Positions 1 to 9,367 of a DNA stretch of 59,353 nucleotides are shown here, piece by piece. Within the stretch, counting starts at the first letter, position 1. Each line of letters begins with the position of its first letter. Under the pieces are notes generated by a model, which was given only the letters and a program-made list of their open reading frames with translations, did not search any database and had not been told where the DNA came from. The DNA is from Paenibacillus oryzisoli. GTDB lineage: Bacteria; Bacillota; Bacilli; Paenibacillales; NBRC-103111. The position numbers were made by a program, and so were the translations under genes. The DNA lies in the NCBI RefSeq assembly GCF_001653565.1, contig NZ_LYPB01000041.1, positions 1 to 59,353 on the forward strand, written 5' to 3'.

Positions 1-6
1 ACTGAA

Positions 7-45
7 AGAGCCTTATTTAGAGAAATCTAGGTAAGGCTCTTTTTG
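7..45 (+). terminator. Intrinsic terminator of the upstream unit
   Basis: AGAGCCTTA (7-15) pairs with TAAGGCTCT (32-40) and is followed by a run of T. It ends transcription from a gene lying before the window, so ctsR starts a fresh unit. Confidence 0.75.
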
Positions 46-480
46 CATTCCATCGTGAGCGTAGATCCCGATGGAACTGGATTAGCTGTAGAAACAACAG
101 TTAATATCATCGATTTGCCCGAAAAAAATGATTTGGATGGAAAACCTACAGCTAAAAACGGCCGAACTCTTATTTTTTGAGTCCTACATCAAGATTAGCT
201 GTACAAAATCCATTTATATTGCTGAATGAGGCATATAGAGGGTGAATTACCTGTATGAAATCCAACTATTACAACCGAATGTGATCAATGAGTGCTTCAT
301 GACCCATAGGGAACATAATTGAAGTAGCCGGATCGGTGATACTTAGTAGAATGGTGGTTAATTGAGTGGTAATAACAGTTTTTTATTAAAGAACTTTCGA
401 ATAAATACCTAGGGAAAGTCAACAATAGTAAGGTTCAGATGAGGCTATCGGACCTGTGAGGAAGACATTTTAAGAGCAGT
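46..480. other. Gene-poor stretch upstream of ctsR
   Basis: No convincing gene is present. An open frame runs from GTG 55 to TGA 180 (41 codons, starting VSVDPDGTG and ending GRTLIF) but has no ribosome-binding site and lies just after a terminator. It could be a decayed gene end or chance. From 181 to 480 I see only very short open frames and no RNA motif I recognise. Confidence 0.4.
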
Positions 481-483
481 ACT

Positions 484-511
484 TGTCAAAAAGAAAGGAA
501 ATGATTATAAT
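484..511 (+). promoter_or_regulatory. Sigma-A promoter of the ctsR operon
   Basis: TTGTCA (484-489), 16-bp spacer, TATAAT (506-511). The start site would fall near 518, immediately before the CtsR operator, so bound CtsR would block initiation. Confidence 0.8.
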
Positions 512-519
512 TTAGTTAA

Positions 520-536
520 GGTCAAAGAAAGTCAAA
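520..536 (+). promoter_or_regulatory. CtsR operator (heptad direct repeat)
   Basis: GGTCAAA (520-526), three bases, AGTCAAA (530-536). This is the known CtsR box: two tandem heptads separated by 3 nt. A further GTCAAA at 485-490 overlaps the -35 element and could be an extra half-site. Confidence 0.9.
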
Positions 537-572
537 GTCAATTTACTTCTAGAAATCTGGGAGGCCGAATTG

Positions 573-1034
573 ATGCGCAATGTATCAGAAATTATTGAAC
601 AGTATTTGAAGCATGTTCTGCAACAAAGTACGGAAGGGGCTATCGAGATTCAACGAAACGATTTGGCGGACCAGTTTCAATGCGTGCCATCTCAAATCAA
701 TTATGTCATAAGTACAAGGTTTACCTTGGAAAAAGGCTATGTGGTGGAGAGCAAACGCGGCGGCGGTGGCTATATACGGATTCAGAAGATCGAGCTCAAG
801 AGTCATGGATCTATTCTAGATCACATTTTCCGTACGATTCACACCCACATTGATCAAGTCACCTCAGAGGGGCTTATTTATCAATTGCAAGAGGGGCATT
901 ATATTTCCACCAGAGAAGCTAACCTGATTCGGGCAGCGATATCCAGAGATGTATTGACCTTTAAACTCCCGCTGCGCGATGAAATTCGGGCTAAGATTCT
1001 CAAAGCAATGCTGATATCCTTGCTTAGCAGATAA
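573..1034 (+). CDS. ctsR: Transcriptional repressor CtsR
   Basis: Represses class III heat-shock genes (its own operon and clp genes) by binding tandem heptads; inactivated by heat, with McsB/ClpC-linked degradation. The 153-residue product has the winged-helix N-terminal half, with the glycine-rich wing (KRGGGGYIRI, about residues 62-71) that touches the operator minor groove, and the C-terminal dimerisation half. An in-frame TTG sits at 570, but the TGGGAGG at 558-564 is better spaced (8 nt) from ATG 573. First gene of ctsR-mcsA-mcsB-clpC, with its own operator directly upstream: autoregulation. Confidence 0.97.
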   Translation: MRNVSEIIEQYLKHVLQQSTEGAIEIQRNDLADQFQCVPSQINYVISTRFTLEKGYVVESKRGGGGYIRIQKIELKSHGSILDHIFRTIHTHIDQVTSEGLIYQLQEGHYISTREANLIRAAISRDVLTFKLPLRDEIRAKILKAMLISLLSR

Positions 1035-1047
1035 GGAGGCAGATGGA

Positions 1048-1554
1048 ATGGTTTGTCAGGAATGCGGGAAACGACCGGCGACTCTTCACTTCACGAAGAT
1101 TGTGAATGGAGACAAGAACGAGTTCCACATTTGTGAGAATTGTGCCCGTGAGAAGGGCGAGATGATCCCAGGAACATCGAATGGCTTTTCGATTCACAAT
1201 TTGCTATCAGGTTTACTTGATTTTGAACCATTGTCCGCGGCAAAGTCTCAGGCAATTCGCTGTGATAACTGCGGTCTTACGTACTCGCAATTCAGTAAAT
1301 TAGGTCGGTTTGGTTGTGGGTCCTGTTATCAAAGCTTCTCGGTCAAACTAGACCCTCTTTTCAAGCGAGTGCATGGGAATATCGTGCATGTTGGGAAAGT
1401 TCCTAAGCGAAGTGGCGGCATCATTCAAAGCAAGCGTGAAATCGATCTTTTGAAGAAAGATATGATGACCTGTATTGAAAGCGAAGAATTCGAGCAGGCT
1501 GCCCAGATACGTGACCAGATTCGTGATATTGAGAAGAAGATTGCGGGTATGTAG
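1048..1554 (+). CDS. mcsA: McsA, zinc-binding activator of the McsB arginine kinase
   Basis: 168 residues. Carries four CxxC pairs (C3/C6, C29/C32, then CDNC and CGSC near residues 72-93), as expected for the two zinc modules that bind and stimulate McsB, followed by a UVR-type helical segment near the C-terminus (about residues 130-165). AAGGAGG overlaps the end of ctsR and lies just before ATG 1048. In the family it is a stress and heavy-metal-responsive partner of McsB and helps control CtsR and ClpC. Confidence 0.96.
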   Translation: MVCQECGKRPATLHFTKIVNGDKNEFHICENCAREKGEMIPGTSNGFSIHNLLSGLLDFEPLSAAKSQAIRCDNCGLTYSQFSKLGRFGCGSCYQSFSVKLDPLFKRVHGNIVHVGKVPKRSGGIIQSKREIDLLKKDMMTCIESEEFEQAAQIRDQIRDIEKKIAGM

Positions 1555-1576
1555 TTTGTAAGGGAGTGTGAATCCA

Positions 1577-2638
1577 GTGACTTTACAGCGGTTTACAGGA
1601 GATGCTTTGAGTGAATGGATGAAGGGTGAAGGGCCAGAGTCGGATATTGTCATAAGCAGTCGGATTCGTATTGCTCGTAACCTGAGAGATTATCCATATC
1701 CCATGCTCGCCACCAATCAACAATCCCAAGAAGTGCTAGAGCAGTTATCTGGTGTTCTTGAGAATGAAGAGTTGGAGACGATAAGCAACTTCTCGCTCAT
1801 TCCACTCGCTGAGCTGAATGAGCTCGAGCGAATGGTGCTAGTGGAGAAACATTTGATTAGCCCAAATTTAGCTAACGAATCCAGGAATGGGGCCGTTATT
1901 TTAAGCGATAATGAATCAATCAGCATCATGATCAATGAAGAGGATCATCTTCGCATACAATGTTTATGTCCTGGTTTCCAGATTAAAGAAGTTTGGGATC
2001 TGGCTAACCAGATTGACGATATTTTTGAAACACAGATGGATTATGGATACGATGAAAAAAGAGGCTACCTCACGAGCTGCCCGACCAATGTCGGCACAGG
2101 AATTCGGGCTTCGGTTATGATGCACCTTCCTGCGTTAGTGCTTAGTCAGCAAATTAATCGCATTCTATCCGCAGTTACACAAGTTGGGTTGACGGTTAGA
2201 GGATTATACGGGGAAGGCAGCGAAGCTTTAGGTAATCTATTCCAAATCTCTAATCAAATTACATTAGGTCAGTCGGAAGAAGAGATTATAGATAATTTAT
2301 ATAGTGTGGCCAGGCAAATTATTGAGCATGAACGCGCTGCGAGACATAAGCTATTGCAAGAGTCTAGAATGCGGATCATTGATCGTGTGAATCGATCACT
2401 TGGTATTCTATCTTATGCGGGGATTATGGACTCTAAGGAAGCTGCACAGCGGTTATCAGATGTACGATTAGGAATCGATCTAGGTATCATCAACAATGTA
2501 TCGTCACATGTTCTCAATGAATTACTGGTCATGACGCAACCTGGTTTTCTTCAGCAATATGCGGGTGAGAAGCTGAATGCGGAAGAGCGAGATATGCGAC
2601 GTGCAGAATTGATTCGTGAGAAGTTTGGCAGGGTATGA
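1577..2638 (+). CDS. mcsB: Protein arginine kinase McsB
   Basis: Phosphorylates arginines on misfolded proteins and on CtsR, marking them for ClpCP. Belongs to the phosphagen-kinase family: SSRIRIARN phosphate-binding loop (about residues 27-35), NEEDH (120-124) with the catalytic acids, and CPTNVGTG with the active-site Cys near 168. An upstream in-frame GTG at 1568 lies almost on the Shine-Dalgarno; GTG 1577 is about 10 nt from AGGGAG (1561-1566) and starts MTLQRF, aligning with the B. subtilis protein start as I recall it. 353 residues. Confidence 0.96.
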   Translation: MTLQRFTGDALSEWMKGEGPESDIVISSRIRIARNLRDYPYPMLATNQQSQEVLEQLSGVLENEELETISNFSLIPLAELNELERMVLVEKHLISPNLANESRNGAVILSDNESISIMINEEDHLRIQCLCPGFQIKEVWDLANQIDDIFETQMDYGYDEKRGYLTSCPTNVGTGIRASVMMHLPALVLSQQINRILSAVTQVGLTVRGLYGEGSEALGNLFQISNQITLGQSEEEIIDNLYSVARQIIEHERAARHKLLQESRMRIIDRVNRSLGILSYAGIMDSKEAAQRLSDVRLGIDLGIINNVSSHVLNELLVMTQPGFLQQYAGEKLNAEERDMRRAELIREKFGRV

Positions 2639-2709
2639 AGAAAGAAGAAGCAAGATGAGATTCATCCTTTAGGAATTCTATAGATATACTACTTTTGGAG
2701 GTGTTCGCT

Positions 2710-5154
2710 ATGATGTTTGGCAGATTTACGGAACGTGCGCAGAAGGTGCTTTCTCTTGCCCAAGAGGAGGCTGTTCGATTAGGACATAACAATATTGGAA
2801 CAGAGCACATTTTACTAGGACTTATTCGTGAAGGTGAAGGCATTGCTGCTAAAGCACTCGTTGCGCTCGGCCTTGGTCTTGAGAAAATTCAAGATGAGGT
2901 TGAATCTCTAATTGGCAGAGGGCAAGAGCAGCCGACTAACATCGCGTATACACCTAGAGCTAAAAAAGTCATCGAGCTTTCGATGGATGAAGCGAGAAAA
3001 TTAGGTCACACTTATGTGGGGACTGAACATATTTTGCTAGGACTTATCCGTGAGGGTGAAGGCGTAGCAGCAAGAGTGCTTAATAATCTAGGGGTTTCCT
3101 TGAATAAGGCACGTCAGCAAGTTCTACAGCTTCTAGGGAGCAGCGAAACGGTGTCACCTAGTCATGGTACCAATCCTAATGTGAACACGCCTACATTGGA
3201 TGGTCTGGCAAGAGATCTGACTGCGTATGCGAAAGAGGGACATCTGGACCCAGTTATCGGCCGCAGCAAAGAGATTGAGCGTGTTATTCAAGTATTGAGT
3301 CGTAGAACGAAGAACAACCCAGTTCTGATCGGTGAACCAGGGGTTGGTAAAACAGCTATTGCCGAAGGTCTTGCTCAGAAAATTATTAACAATGAAATTC
3401 CGGAAACGTTAAAAGATAAACGTGTTATGACACTTGATATGGGGTCTGTTGTCGCTGGAACGAAGTATCGCGGTGAATTCGAAGATCGCCTCAAGAAAAT
3501 CATGGACGAAATTCGTCAAGCGGGCAATATCGTATTGTTCATTGATGAGCTTCACACCTTGATTGGCGCTGGTGGAGCGGAAGGTGCAATTGATGCTTCA
3601 AACATCTTGAAGCCGGCTCTTGCTCGAGGTGAGTTGCAATGTATCGGTGCTACAACACTTGATGAGTACCGCAAATATATTGAGAAAGATGCTGCATTGG
3701 AGCGTCGTTTCCAACCGATTACGGTAGATCAACCATCACCGGAAGAAGCGGTTCAAATCCTTTATGGATTGCGTGATCGTTATGAAGCACATCACCGTGT
3801 GAAAATTACTGATGCTGCGATCCAAGAGGCTGTAAAGCTGTCGGATCGTTACATTACGGATCGTTTCTTACCGGATAAAGCGATCGACTTGATCGATGAA
3901 GCGAGTTCCAAAGTGAGATTGCGTTCCTATACGACGCCACCTTCATTGAAGCAGCTTGAAAGCAAGCTAGAGAACATCCGTAAAGAGAAGGATGCTGCGG
4001 TTCAAAGCCAAGAGTTTGAGAAGGCGGCAGGACTTCGTGATACGGAGCAAAAGCTTCGCGAAGAGCTAGACTCCACGAAGAATGAGTGGAAAGAGAAACA
4101 AGGTCGTCTGGATACAGAAGTAACCCCAGATGACATTGCACAAATTGTAGCGAGCTGGACGGGAATTCCGGTTAGCAAGCTTGCTGAAGAAGAAACAGAT
4201 CGTTTGCTCAAGATGGAAGAAATTCTTCATGAGCGCGTCATTGGACAAGAAGAAGCGGTTAAAGCGGTAAGCCGTGCGATCCGCCGCGCAAGAGCAGGTT
4301 TGAAGGATCCGAAACGTCCGATGGGCTCCTTTATCTTCCTTGGACCAACGGGTGTTGGTAAAACCGAGCTTGCACGTGCCTTAGCAGAGTCCCTCTTCGG
4401 AGACGATAACGCCGTTGTTCGTATCGATATGTCCGAGTACATGGAGAAACACTCGACTTCACGATTAGTTGGGGCCCCTCCTGGGTATGTGGGATATGAA
4501 GAAGGCGGTCAGCTGACTGAGAAAGTTCGCCGTAAGCCATATTCCGTTGTTCTACTCGATGAAATCGAGAAAGCACATCCTGAAGTATTTAACATCTTGC
4601 TGCAAGTGTTGGAAGATGGTCGTTTAACGGATTCCAAAGGTCGCACCGTTGATTTCCGTAACACACTGATCATTATGACTTCCAACGTCGGCGCGGATAT
4701 GATTAAAAAGAATTCTTCCCTGGGCTTCACTGCTGCACTGGATGCGGGTAAAGACTACAGCAACATGAAAGACAAAGTGATGGGCGAGTTGAAGAAAAGC
4801 TTCCGTCCTGAGTTCCTTAACCGGATCGATGAAATCATCGTATTCCACTCTTTGGATGAAGCGCACATTGCACAAATCGTTAGCTTAATGGCTGATGATC
4901 TACGCAAGCGTCTCAAAGAGCAAGAGGTTGATTTCTTGTTAACGGATAAAGCGAAGATGTTCCTCGCCAAGGAAGGCTTTGATCCAACGTATGGTGCTCG
5001 TCCATTACGCAGAGCGATTCAGAAGCATATTGAAGATCGCTTGTCAGAAGAGTTGCTAAGAGGCAATATTTCCAAAGGTGATTCTCTCACAATTGATGAG
5101 AATGAGGGCGAACTGGTTGTCCTGAAGGGCGAAGGCGTCTCTTTAACGAAATAA
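2710..5154 (+). CDS. clpC: AAA+ unfoldase ClpC
   Basis: ATP-driven unfoldase that feeds substrates to ClpP; needs adaptors such as MecA or McsB. From ATG 2710 it has 814 residues: two tandem Clp N-repeats (about 1-145), AAA module 1 with Walker A GEPGVGKT (208-215), a UVR/coiled-coil middle domain (about 410-475), AAA module 2 with Walker A GPTGVGKT (545-552), and the D2-small domain. A TTG at 2695 is in frame, but GGAGGTG at 2697-2703 is clearly the ribosome-binding site, so it cannot be coding. Last gene of the CtsR operon. Confidence 0.98.
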   Translation: MMFGRFTERAQKVLSLAQEEAVRLGHNNIGTEHILLGLIREGEGIAAKALVALGLGLEKIQDEVESLIGRGQEQPTNIAYTPRAKKVIELSMDEARKLGHTYVGTEHILLGLIREGEGVAARVLNNLGVSLNKARQQVLQLLGSSETVSPSHGTNPNVNTPTLDGLARDLTAYAKEGHLDPVIGRSKEIERVIQVLSRRTKNNPVLIGEPGVGKTAIAEGLAQKIINNEIPETLKDKRVMTLDMGSVVAGTKYRGEFEDRLKKIMDEIRQAGNIVLFIDELHTLIGAGGAEGAIDASNILKPALARGELQCIGATTLDEYRKYIEKDAALERRFQPITVDQPSPEEAVQILYGLRDRYEAHHRVKITDAAIQEAVKLSDRYITDRFLPDKAIDLIDEASSKVRLRSYTTPPSLKQLESKLENIRKEKDAAVQSQEFEKAAGLRDTEQKLREELDSTKNEWKEKQGRLDTEVTPDDIAQIVASWTGIPVSKLAEEETDRLLKMEEILHERVIGQEEAVKAVSRAIRRARAGLKDPKRPMGSFIFLGPTGVGKTELARALAESLFGDDNAVVRIDMSEYMEKHSTSRLVGAPPGYVGYEEGGQLTEKVRRKPYSVVLLDEIEKAHPEVFNILLQVLEDGRLTDSKGRTVDFRNTLIIMTSNVGADMIKKNSSLGFTAALDAGKDYSNMKDKVMGELKKSFRPEFLNRIDEIIVFHSLDEAHIAQIVSLMADDLRKRLKEQEVDFLLTDKAKMFLAKEGFDPTYGARPLRRAIQKHIEDRLSEELLRGNISKGDSLTIDENEGELVVLKGEGVSLTK

Positions 5155-5170
5155 AAGCAAGTGAAAGAAG

Positions 5171-5216
5171 CATTTCACTTCATCCAATGAGGATGGGGTG
5201 AAATGTTTTTTATTTC
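5171..5216 (+). terminator. Terminator of the ctsR-clpC operon
   Basis: Fully paired 15-bp stem (5171-5185 with 5191-5205, counting G-T wobbles), loop AATGA, followed by a T-rich run. It separates clpC from radA. Confidence 0.9.
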
Positions 5217-5406
5217 AAATCGCAATCATCCTGGCATGACAGAATGCATTGAACGAAATTCCTTTCCTTATGTGTGTTGCCTGTCCAATGGGACAGTGTC
5301 GTCGTTTATTTTGTTTGGGCACTTTCATGAGAAACATAAAAATGGTAAACTTTATTGGTAAGGATAACCAAAAAGGATATCCCGATGTTAAGGAGCAATT
5401 TCTTCT

Positions 5407-6774
5407 ATGAGTAAACAAAAAACCAAATTTAGTTGTCAAGAATGCGGTTATGATTCACCGAAATGGATGGGCAAATGCCCAGGTTGTCAGTCATGGAATA
5501 CGATGGTGGAAGAAATTGAAACAGTCGTTCGTACGCAAGGTATGACATCTTCAATTCCCAAAACGAAAGAAAAAGCGATCCCCATCATACATATAGAAAG
5601 CAGCTCTGAACCGAGAGTTGTCACAAGTAACAAAGAATTGAATCGCGTCCTAGGCGGCGGAATTGTCCCTGGGTCACTAATCCTCGTTGGTGGAGATCCC
5701 GGTATTGGGAAATCAACCTTGCTTCTGCAAACGTCCTTCGAACTCACACAAGCCCAGCAAAAGGTCCTTTATATATCAGGAGAAGAATCCATTAAGCAGA
5801 CTAAGCTTCGTGCCGACCGCTTAAATGCGTCATCCCCGCTGTTATACGTACTATGTGAGACGAACCTCGAACTCATCGAGGAAGCTATACAAGAAACAAA
5901 TCCTGACTTTCTCGTTATTGACTCGATCCAAACGGTATTTCACCCGGCGATTACATCAGCCCCTGGGACGGTTTCACAGGTCCGAGAATGCACAGGCCAT
6001 TTTATGAGAATAGCTAAGGGTAAGGGAATTGCAACGGTCCTAGTCGGGCATGTGACCAAGGAAGGGGCAATAGCGGGACCTAGAATGTTGGAGCATATGG
6101 TTGATTGCGTGCTCTACTTTGAAGGGGAGCGGCATCATTCCTATCGTGTATTAAGAGCGGTAAAGAATCGTTTCGGTTCAACCAATGAAATCGGTATCTT
6201 TGAAATGCAAGAGGTTGGACTTGTAGAAGTGAACAACCCATCGGAGCTGTTTCTATCCGAAAGGCCGCTTGGTGTGGCGGGTTCTGCCGTTGTGGCTAGT
6301 ATGGAAGGGACGCGTCCCGTTTTGGTGGAAATTCAAGCACTGGTGTCCTCGACAAATTTCCCCTCTCCGAGAAGGATGGCGACGGGTGTGGATCACAATC
6401 GTCTCTCCTTAATTATTGCGGTATTAGAGAAACGCATGGGCATGTTCTTGCAAAATCAAGATGCTTATCTTAACGTGGCAGGCGGAATTAAGCTGGATGA
6501 ACCAGCCGTGGATCTAGCTATAGCAATTAGTATCGCATCCAGTTTCAGGGATCAATCGACACAACCTTTTGATGTTGTGTTCGGTGAAATCGGCTTAACC
6601 GGAGAAGTCCGCGGCGTCTCTCGTATTGATCAACGTGTAAAGGAAGCAGAGAAGCTTGGGTTCCGCAGAGTGATTATGCCTGAGAAAAGTTTGAAGGGGT
6701 GGACACATCCGAAAGGGATGGAGATTATTGGGGTTAACACGGTAGCTGAGGCATTGAAAGCAGCACTGGGTTAG
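5407..6774 (+). CDS. radA: DNA repair protein RadA (Sms)
   Basis: Processes branched recombination intermediates; a RecA-related, DnaB-like helicase. 455 residues: C4 zinc finger (C10, C13, C24, C27), Walker [11 protein letters not shown] (about 95-104), the RadA signature KNRFG (about 253), and a C-terminal Lon-protease-like domain that lacks proteolytic function in this family. TAAGGAG (about 5389-5395) precedes ATG 5407. Downstream neighbour is disA, as in B. subtilis. Confidence 0.97.
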   Translation: MSKQKTKFSCQECGYDSPKWMGKCPGCQSWNTMVEEIETVVRTQGMTSSIPKTKEKAIPIIHIESSSEPRVVTSNKELNRVLGGGIVPGSLILVGGDPGIGKSTLLLQTSFELTQAQQKVLYISGEESIKQTKLRADRLNASSPLLYVLCETNLELIEEAIQETNPDFLVIDSIQTVFHPAITSAPGTVSQVRECTGHFMRIAKGKGIATVLVGHVTKEGAIAGPRMLEHMVDCVLYFEGERHHSYRVLRAVKNRFGSTNEIGIFEMQEVGLVEVNNPSELFLSERPLGVAGSAVVASMEGTRPVLVEIQALVSSTNFPSPRRMATGVDHNRLSLIIAVLEKRMGMFLQNQDAYLNVAGGIKLDEPAVDLAIAISIASSFRDQSTQPFDVVFGEIGLTGEVRGVSRIDQRVKEAEKLGFRRVIMPEKSLKGWTHPKGMEIIGVNTVAEALKAALG

Positions 6775-6813
6775 GATAAGTTCTGCAAGCTATAAGCCTT
6801 CAGGAGGAAAATG

Positions 6814-7893
6814 ATGAGTAAAGAAGAGATGAAACGAGATGTGATGAGCCAATTGCTCCAATTGGTAGCACCTGGTACGCCATTTCGTGATGGTTTGGAG
6901 AATGTCTTACGCGCCAAAACAGGCGGACTGATCGTTGTTGGCTTCAGTTCTGAGGTAACTGAAATCGTGGATGGCGGTTTCTCCATAAATTGCGACTTTT
7001 CACCTAACTATTTGTATGAACTTGCTAAAATGGATGGTGCGATAATCCTTAGTGAGGACATCAAGCGCATTCTTTATGCGAACACCCAATTGATTCCGGA
7101 TTCTTCTATTTCCTCCTCCGAAACGGGGATTAGACACCGAACGGCGGAGCGTGTGGCGAAGCAAACGAATAAATTAGTTGTTTCCATTTCACAGCGGCGG
7201 AATGTGATTACGCTGTATCAAGGAAATTTAAGATATGCGCTTAAGGATATCGGCGTCATCCTGACCAAAGCGAACCAAGCGATCCAAACGTTGGAGCGAT
7301 ACAAGGTTGTGTTGGATCAGTCGTTAACCAATCTAAGCGCATCGGAGTTCGAGGAGCTAGTTACCTTACATGATATTACGAATGTTATCGCCAGATTCGA
7401 GATGGTCCTACGCATCAAAGCAGAAATTAATCGTTATATTAACGAACTTGGCAACGAAGGACGACTAATTAGTATGCAATTAGAAGAACTTGTTGGGAAT
7501 GCGGAACTTGAAGCGCGTTTGCTCGTAAAAGATTATGTAAGAGAATTATCAGAAGATAGAGTCAAGGAGATGCAGGCTGGTTTGAAGCGTCTATCATCTG
7601 ATGAGCTGCTTGAGCCCCAGCAAATTATTCGCTTGCTAGGGTATTCTCATACCAATTCGATTGCTGAAGAGCCTGTTTCCCCACGTGGCTTCCGCATTTT
7701 AGGCAAAATTCCGCGATTACCATCCATCATTATTGGTAATCTAGTGGAGAAGTTTGGCTACTTGCCACACATGATGATGGCGACGATCGAGGAATTGGAT
7801 GAAGTTGACGGAATCGGAGAAGTGAGGGCCCGCGCCATTAAGGAAGGTCTCAAAAGAATTCAGGAACAAGTGTTCATTGACAGACATATTTAA
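6814..7893 (+). CDS. disA: DNA integrity scanning protein DisA, diadenylate cyclase
   Basis: Makes cyclic di-AMP from two ATP and scans DNA for branched lesions. N-terminal DAC domain with the DGA and RHRT motifs (near residues 75 and 108), a helical linker, and a C-terminal helix-hairpin-helix DNA-binding region ([20 protein letters not shown]). Two adjacent ATGs (6811 and 6814) are possible; AGGAGG at 6802-6807 fits the second better. 359 residues. Shares the radA strand with a 39-nt gap, so probably co-transcribed. Confidence 0.97.
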   Translation: MSKEEMKRDVMSQLLQLVAPGTPFRDGLENVLRAKTGGLIVVGFSSEVTEIVDGGFSINCDFSPNYLYELAKMDGAIILSEDIKRILYANTQLIPDSSISSSETGIRHRTAERVAKQTNKLVVSISQRRNVITLYQGNLRYALKDIGVILTKANQAIQTLERYKVVLDQSLTNLSASEFEELVTLHDITNVIARFEMVLRIKAEINRYINELGNEGRLISMQLEELVGNAELEARLLVKDYVRELSEDRVKEMQAGLKRLSSDELLEPQQIIRLLGYSHTNSIAEEPVSPRGFRILGKIPRLPSIIIGNLVEKFGYLPHMMMATIEELDEVDGIGEVRARAIKEGLKRIQEQVFIDRHI

Positions 7894-7978
7894 AGTGGAT
7901 ACAATCATAAAGTATCATTGTTAAGGTTTCATGTAGTCAAGTTTAGGGTATAGTAAATCCAGAGGTGGACAAAAACAT

Positions 7979-8737
7979 ATGTTAACGAAATCAATTCCCA
8001 GTCTCTTTACAGTAGGGAACTTATTCCTAGGCGTACTATCGATTATCCTAGCCTTCAGTGGAGAGCATGGCGTAGCTGCCGTTCTTGTCATTGTCGCTAT
8101 GCTGTTGGATGGACTCGATGGACGTGTTGCGAGAGCGTTGAACGCTCAAAGTGAATTTGGTAAAGAGTTAGACTCCTTATCCGATGTGATCTCTTTCGGT
8201 GTCGCTCCTGCTTTCATCATGTATGTCGTTGCATTTAACGATCCAACAGTCATTAGCCCAGCTTTTGCTTGGATTGTCACAGCGATCTTCCCGATTTGTG
8301 GAGCGCTGCGTTTAGCTAGATTTAATGTCGTTGCCGGTACGCCTGGCTATTTCATCGGTTTACCGATTCCAGCAGCAGGCGGTGTTCTTTGTACATTAGC
8401 TCTTTTCGTGAATGATATTAACGTGTATGTGCTTCTCGTAAGTACAGTTCTATTGTCATACTTAATGGTTTCCACAGTGAAGTATCCGAATTTCAAAAAA
8501 GCGGGTATTCCTAAGGCTGCGATTTGGATTACGCCAATTATCGTTGCAGCTGCGATTCTGATTGCGATCAAATGGCCAGAATCCATTTCCAAAATGATTT
8601 TCGTACCGCTTCTTGGGTACGCGCTCTACGGCCTAAAAAAAAACGTTGATGGATACTTCATCCGTCTCCGTAATCTTCGCAGAAAGAACAAAAGACGTGG
8701 CGTAGACGACAACAACTCAGTGAAATCTGACGTGTAG
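7979..8737 (+). CDS. pssA: CDP-diacylglycerol-serine O-phosphatidyltransferase
   Basis: Makes phosphatidylserine, precursor of phosphatidylethanolamine, at the membrane. The CDP-alcohol phosphotransferase motif DG(x2)AR(x8)G(x3)D(x3)D is complete near residues 44-66 (DGLDGRVARALN, then GKELDSLSD). Several hydrophobic membrane segments follow and the tail is basic (RRKNKRRG). AGAGGTGG at 7961-7968 precedes ATG 7979. B. subtilis carries pssA elsewhere, so this placement between disA and yacL is a lineage feature. Confidence 0.95.
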   Translation: MLTKSIPSLFTVGNLFLGVLSIILAFSGEHGVAAVLVIVAMLLDGLDGRVARALNAQSEFGKELDSLSDVISFGVAPAFIMYVVAFNDPTVISPAFAWIVTAIFPICGALRLARFNVVAGTPGYFIGLPIPAAGGVLCTLALFVNDINVYVLLVSTVLLSYLMVSTVKYPNFKKAGIPKAAIWITPIIVAAAILIAIKWPESISKMIFVPLLGYALYGLKKNVDGYFIRLRNLRRKNKRRGVDDNNSVKSDV

Positions 8738-8755
8738 GCACTTTGTTCGAAAATA

Positions 8756-8806
8756 AAAAGCATTTATTTTCTCCTGATATCAGGAAGAAAATAAATGCTT
8801 TTTTTG
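8756..8806. terminator. Bidirectional terminator between pssA and the minus-strand gene
   Basis: A long A/T-rich stem (AAAAGCATTTATTTTCT with AGAAAATAAATGCTTTT) encloses the self-complementary CCTGATATCAGG. It has T-runs in both directions and serves both convergent genes. Confidence 0.9.
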
Positions 8807-8816
8807 TTTTTCATCA

Positions 8817-9212
8817 TCATGACATGTTGAATAGGCCTAGTGTTGTACATTTCTTTGATTCATTCTCAACGACTTGCTCCAAATTAATATCAAGAATGTT
8901 ACTTAGGGCAGACATATAGAAGAGATTCCTGCCTAGCTCGCTACTAACGACCTCGATGCATTGTTCACACAAGTGACCAGATACATGGGTGCCTAGAACA
9001 TCCTTAGCCTCATCCAAGGTCATCTCTGGATGATACTCTTGCTTAGCTGCATGAACTTGGATACATCCACACTCGGTAATGGATTTCACCACGGAACGGT
9101 TGGCAGCTGCGCCTGATTGTTGAAATTTGGATAAGACATCAAGCAGACTGCGGTGACGGAGTAACAATTCAGACACTTGATCTTGAAACTGCTTTAAAGT
9201 CAAGGAGCTCAT
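8817..9212 (-). CDS. Conserved small protein with MazG-like C-terminal helices
   Basis: 131 residues, soluble, no signal peptide. The N-terminal half is helical (LKQFQDQVSELLLRHRSLLD). The C-terminal half (SELGRNLFYMSALSNILDI, then NLEQVVE) resembles the last helices of MazG-type nucleotide pyrophosphohydrolases, but the catalytic acidic motif is not evident. Five Cys occur, including CGC and CEQC, which might bind metal. I cannot name its function. An upstream in-frame ATG at 9245 is excluded because it lies at or before the predicted transcript start; ATG 9212 has GAGGTGG 5 nt upstream. Confidence 0.75.
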   Translation of the reverse strand: MSSLTLKQFQDQVSELLLRHRSLLDVLSKFQQSGAAANRSVVKSITECGCIQVHAAKQEYHPEMTLDEAKDVLGTHVSGHLCEQCIEVVSSELGRNLFYMSALSNILDINLEQVVENESKKCTTLGLFNMS

Positions 9213-9248
9213 TCCATCCACCTCGGGTAGGTTGGTAACTTCCATTTC

Positions 9249-9277
9249 ATTATAATGGATGCCCTCTAATATTTCAA
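9249..9277 (-). promoter_or_regulatory. Sigma-A promoter for the 8817-9212 gene
   Basis: Reading the minus strand: TTGAAA (9277-9272), 17-bp spacer, TATAAT (9254-9249). The predicted start is near 9242, about 30 nt before the chosen ATG, which decides the start codon of the gene. Confidence 0.8.
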
Positions 9278-9303
9278 TTTTCCGACGAAAGAAGTGATTA
9301 GCG

Positions 9304-9332
9304 TTGCATAAATTGGAACATAATTGTAATAA
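9304..9332 (+). promoter_or_regulatory. Likely promoter for yacL
   Basis: TTGCAT (9304-9309), 17-bp spacer, TAATAA (9327-9332). Divergent from the minus-strand promoter in the same gap. Confidence 0.5.
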
Positions 9333-9367
9333 GGCTTGAAAAATGTGATACAGGAGGTGAATCTGTG

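Noticed and set aside
9210..9245. Longer start (ATG 9245) for the minus-strand gene
   Set aside because: It lies at or before the predicted transcript start and has no ribosome-binding site; ATG 9212 has both.
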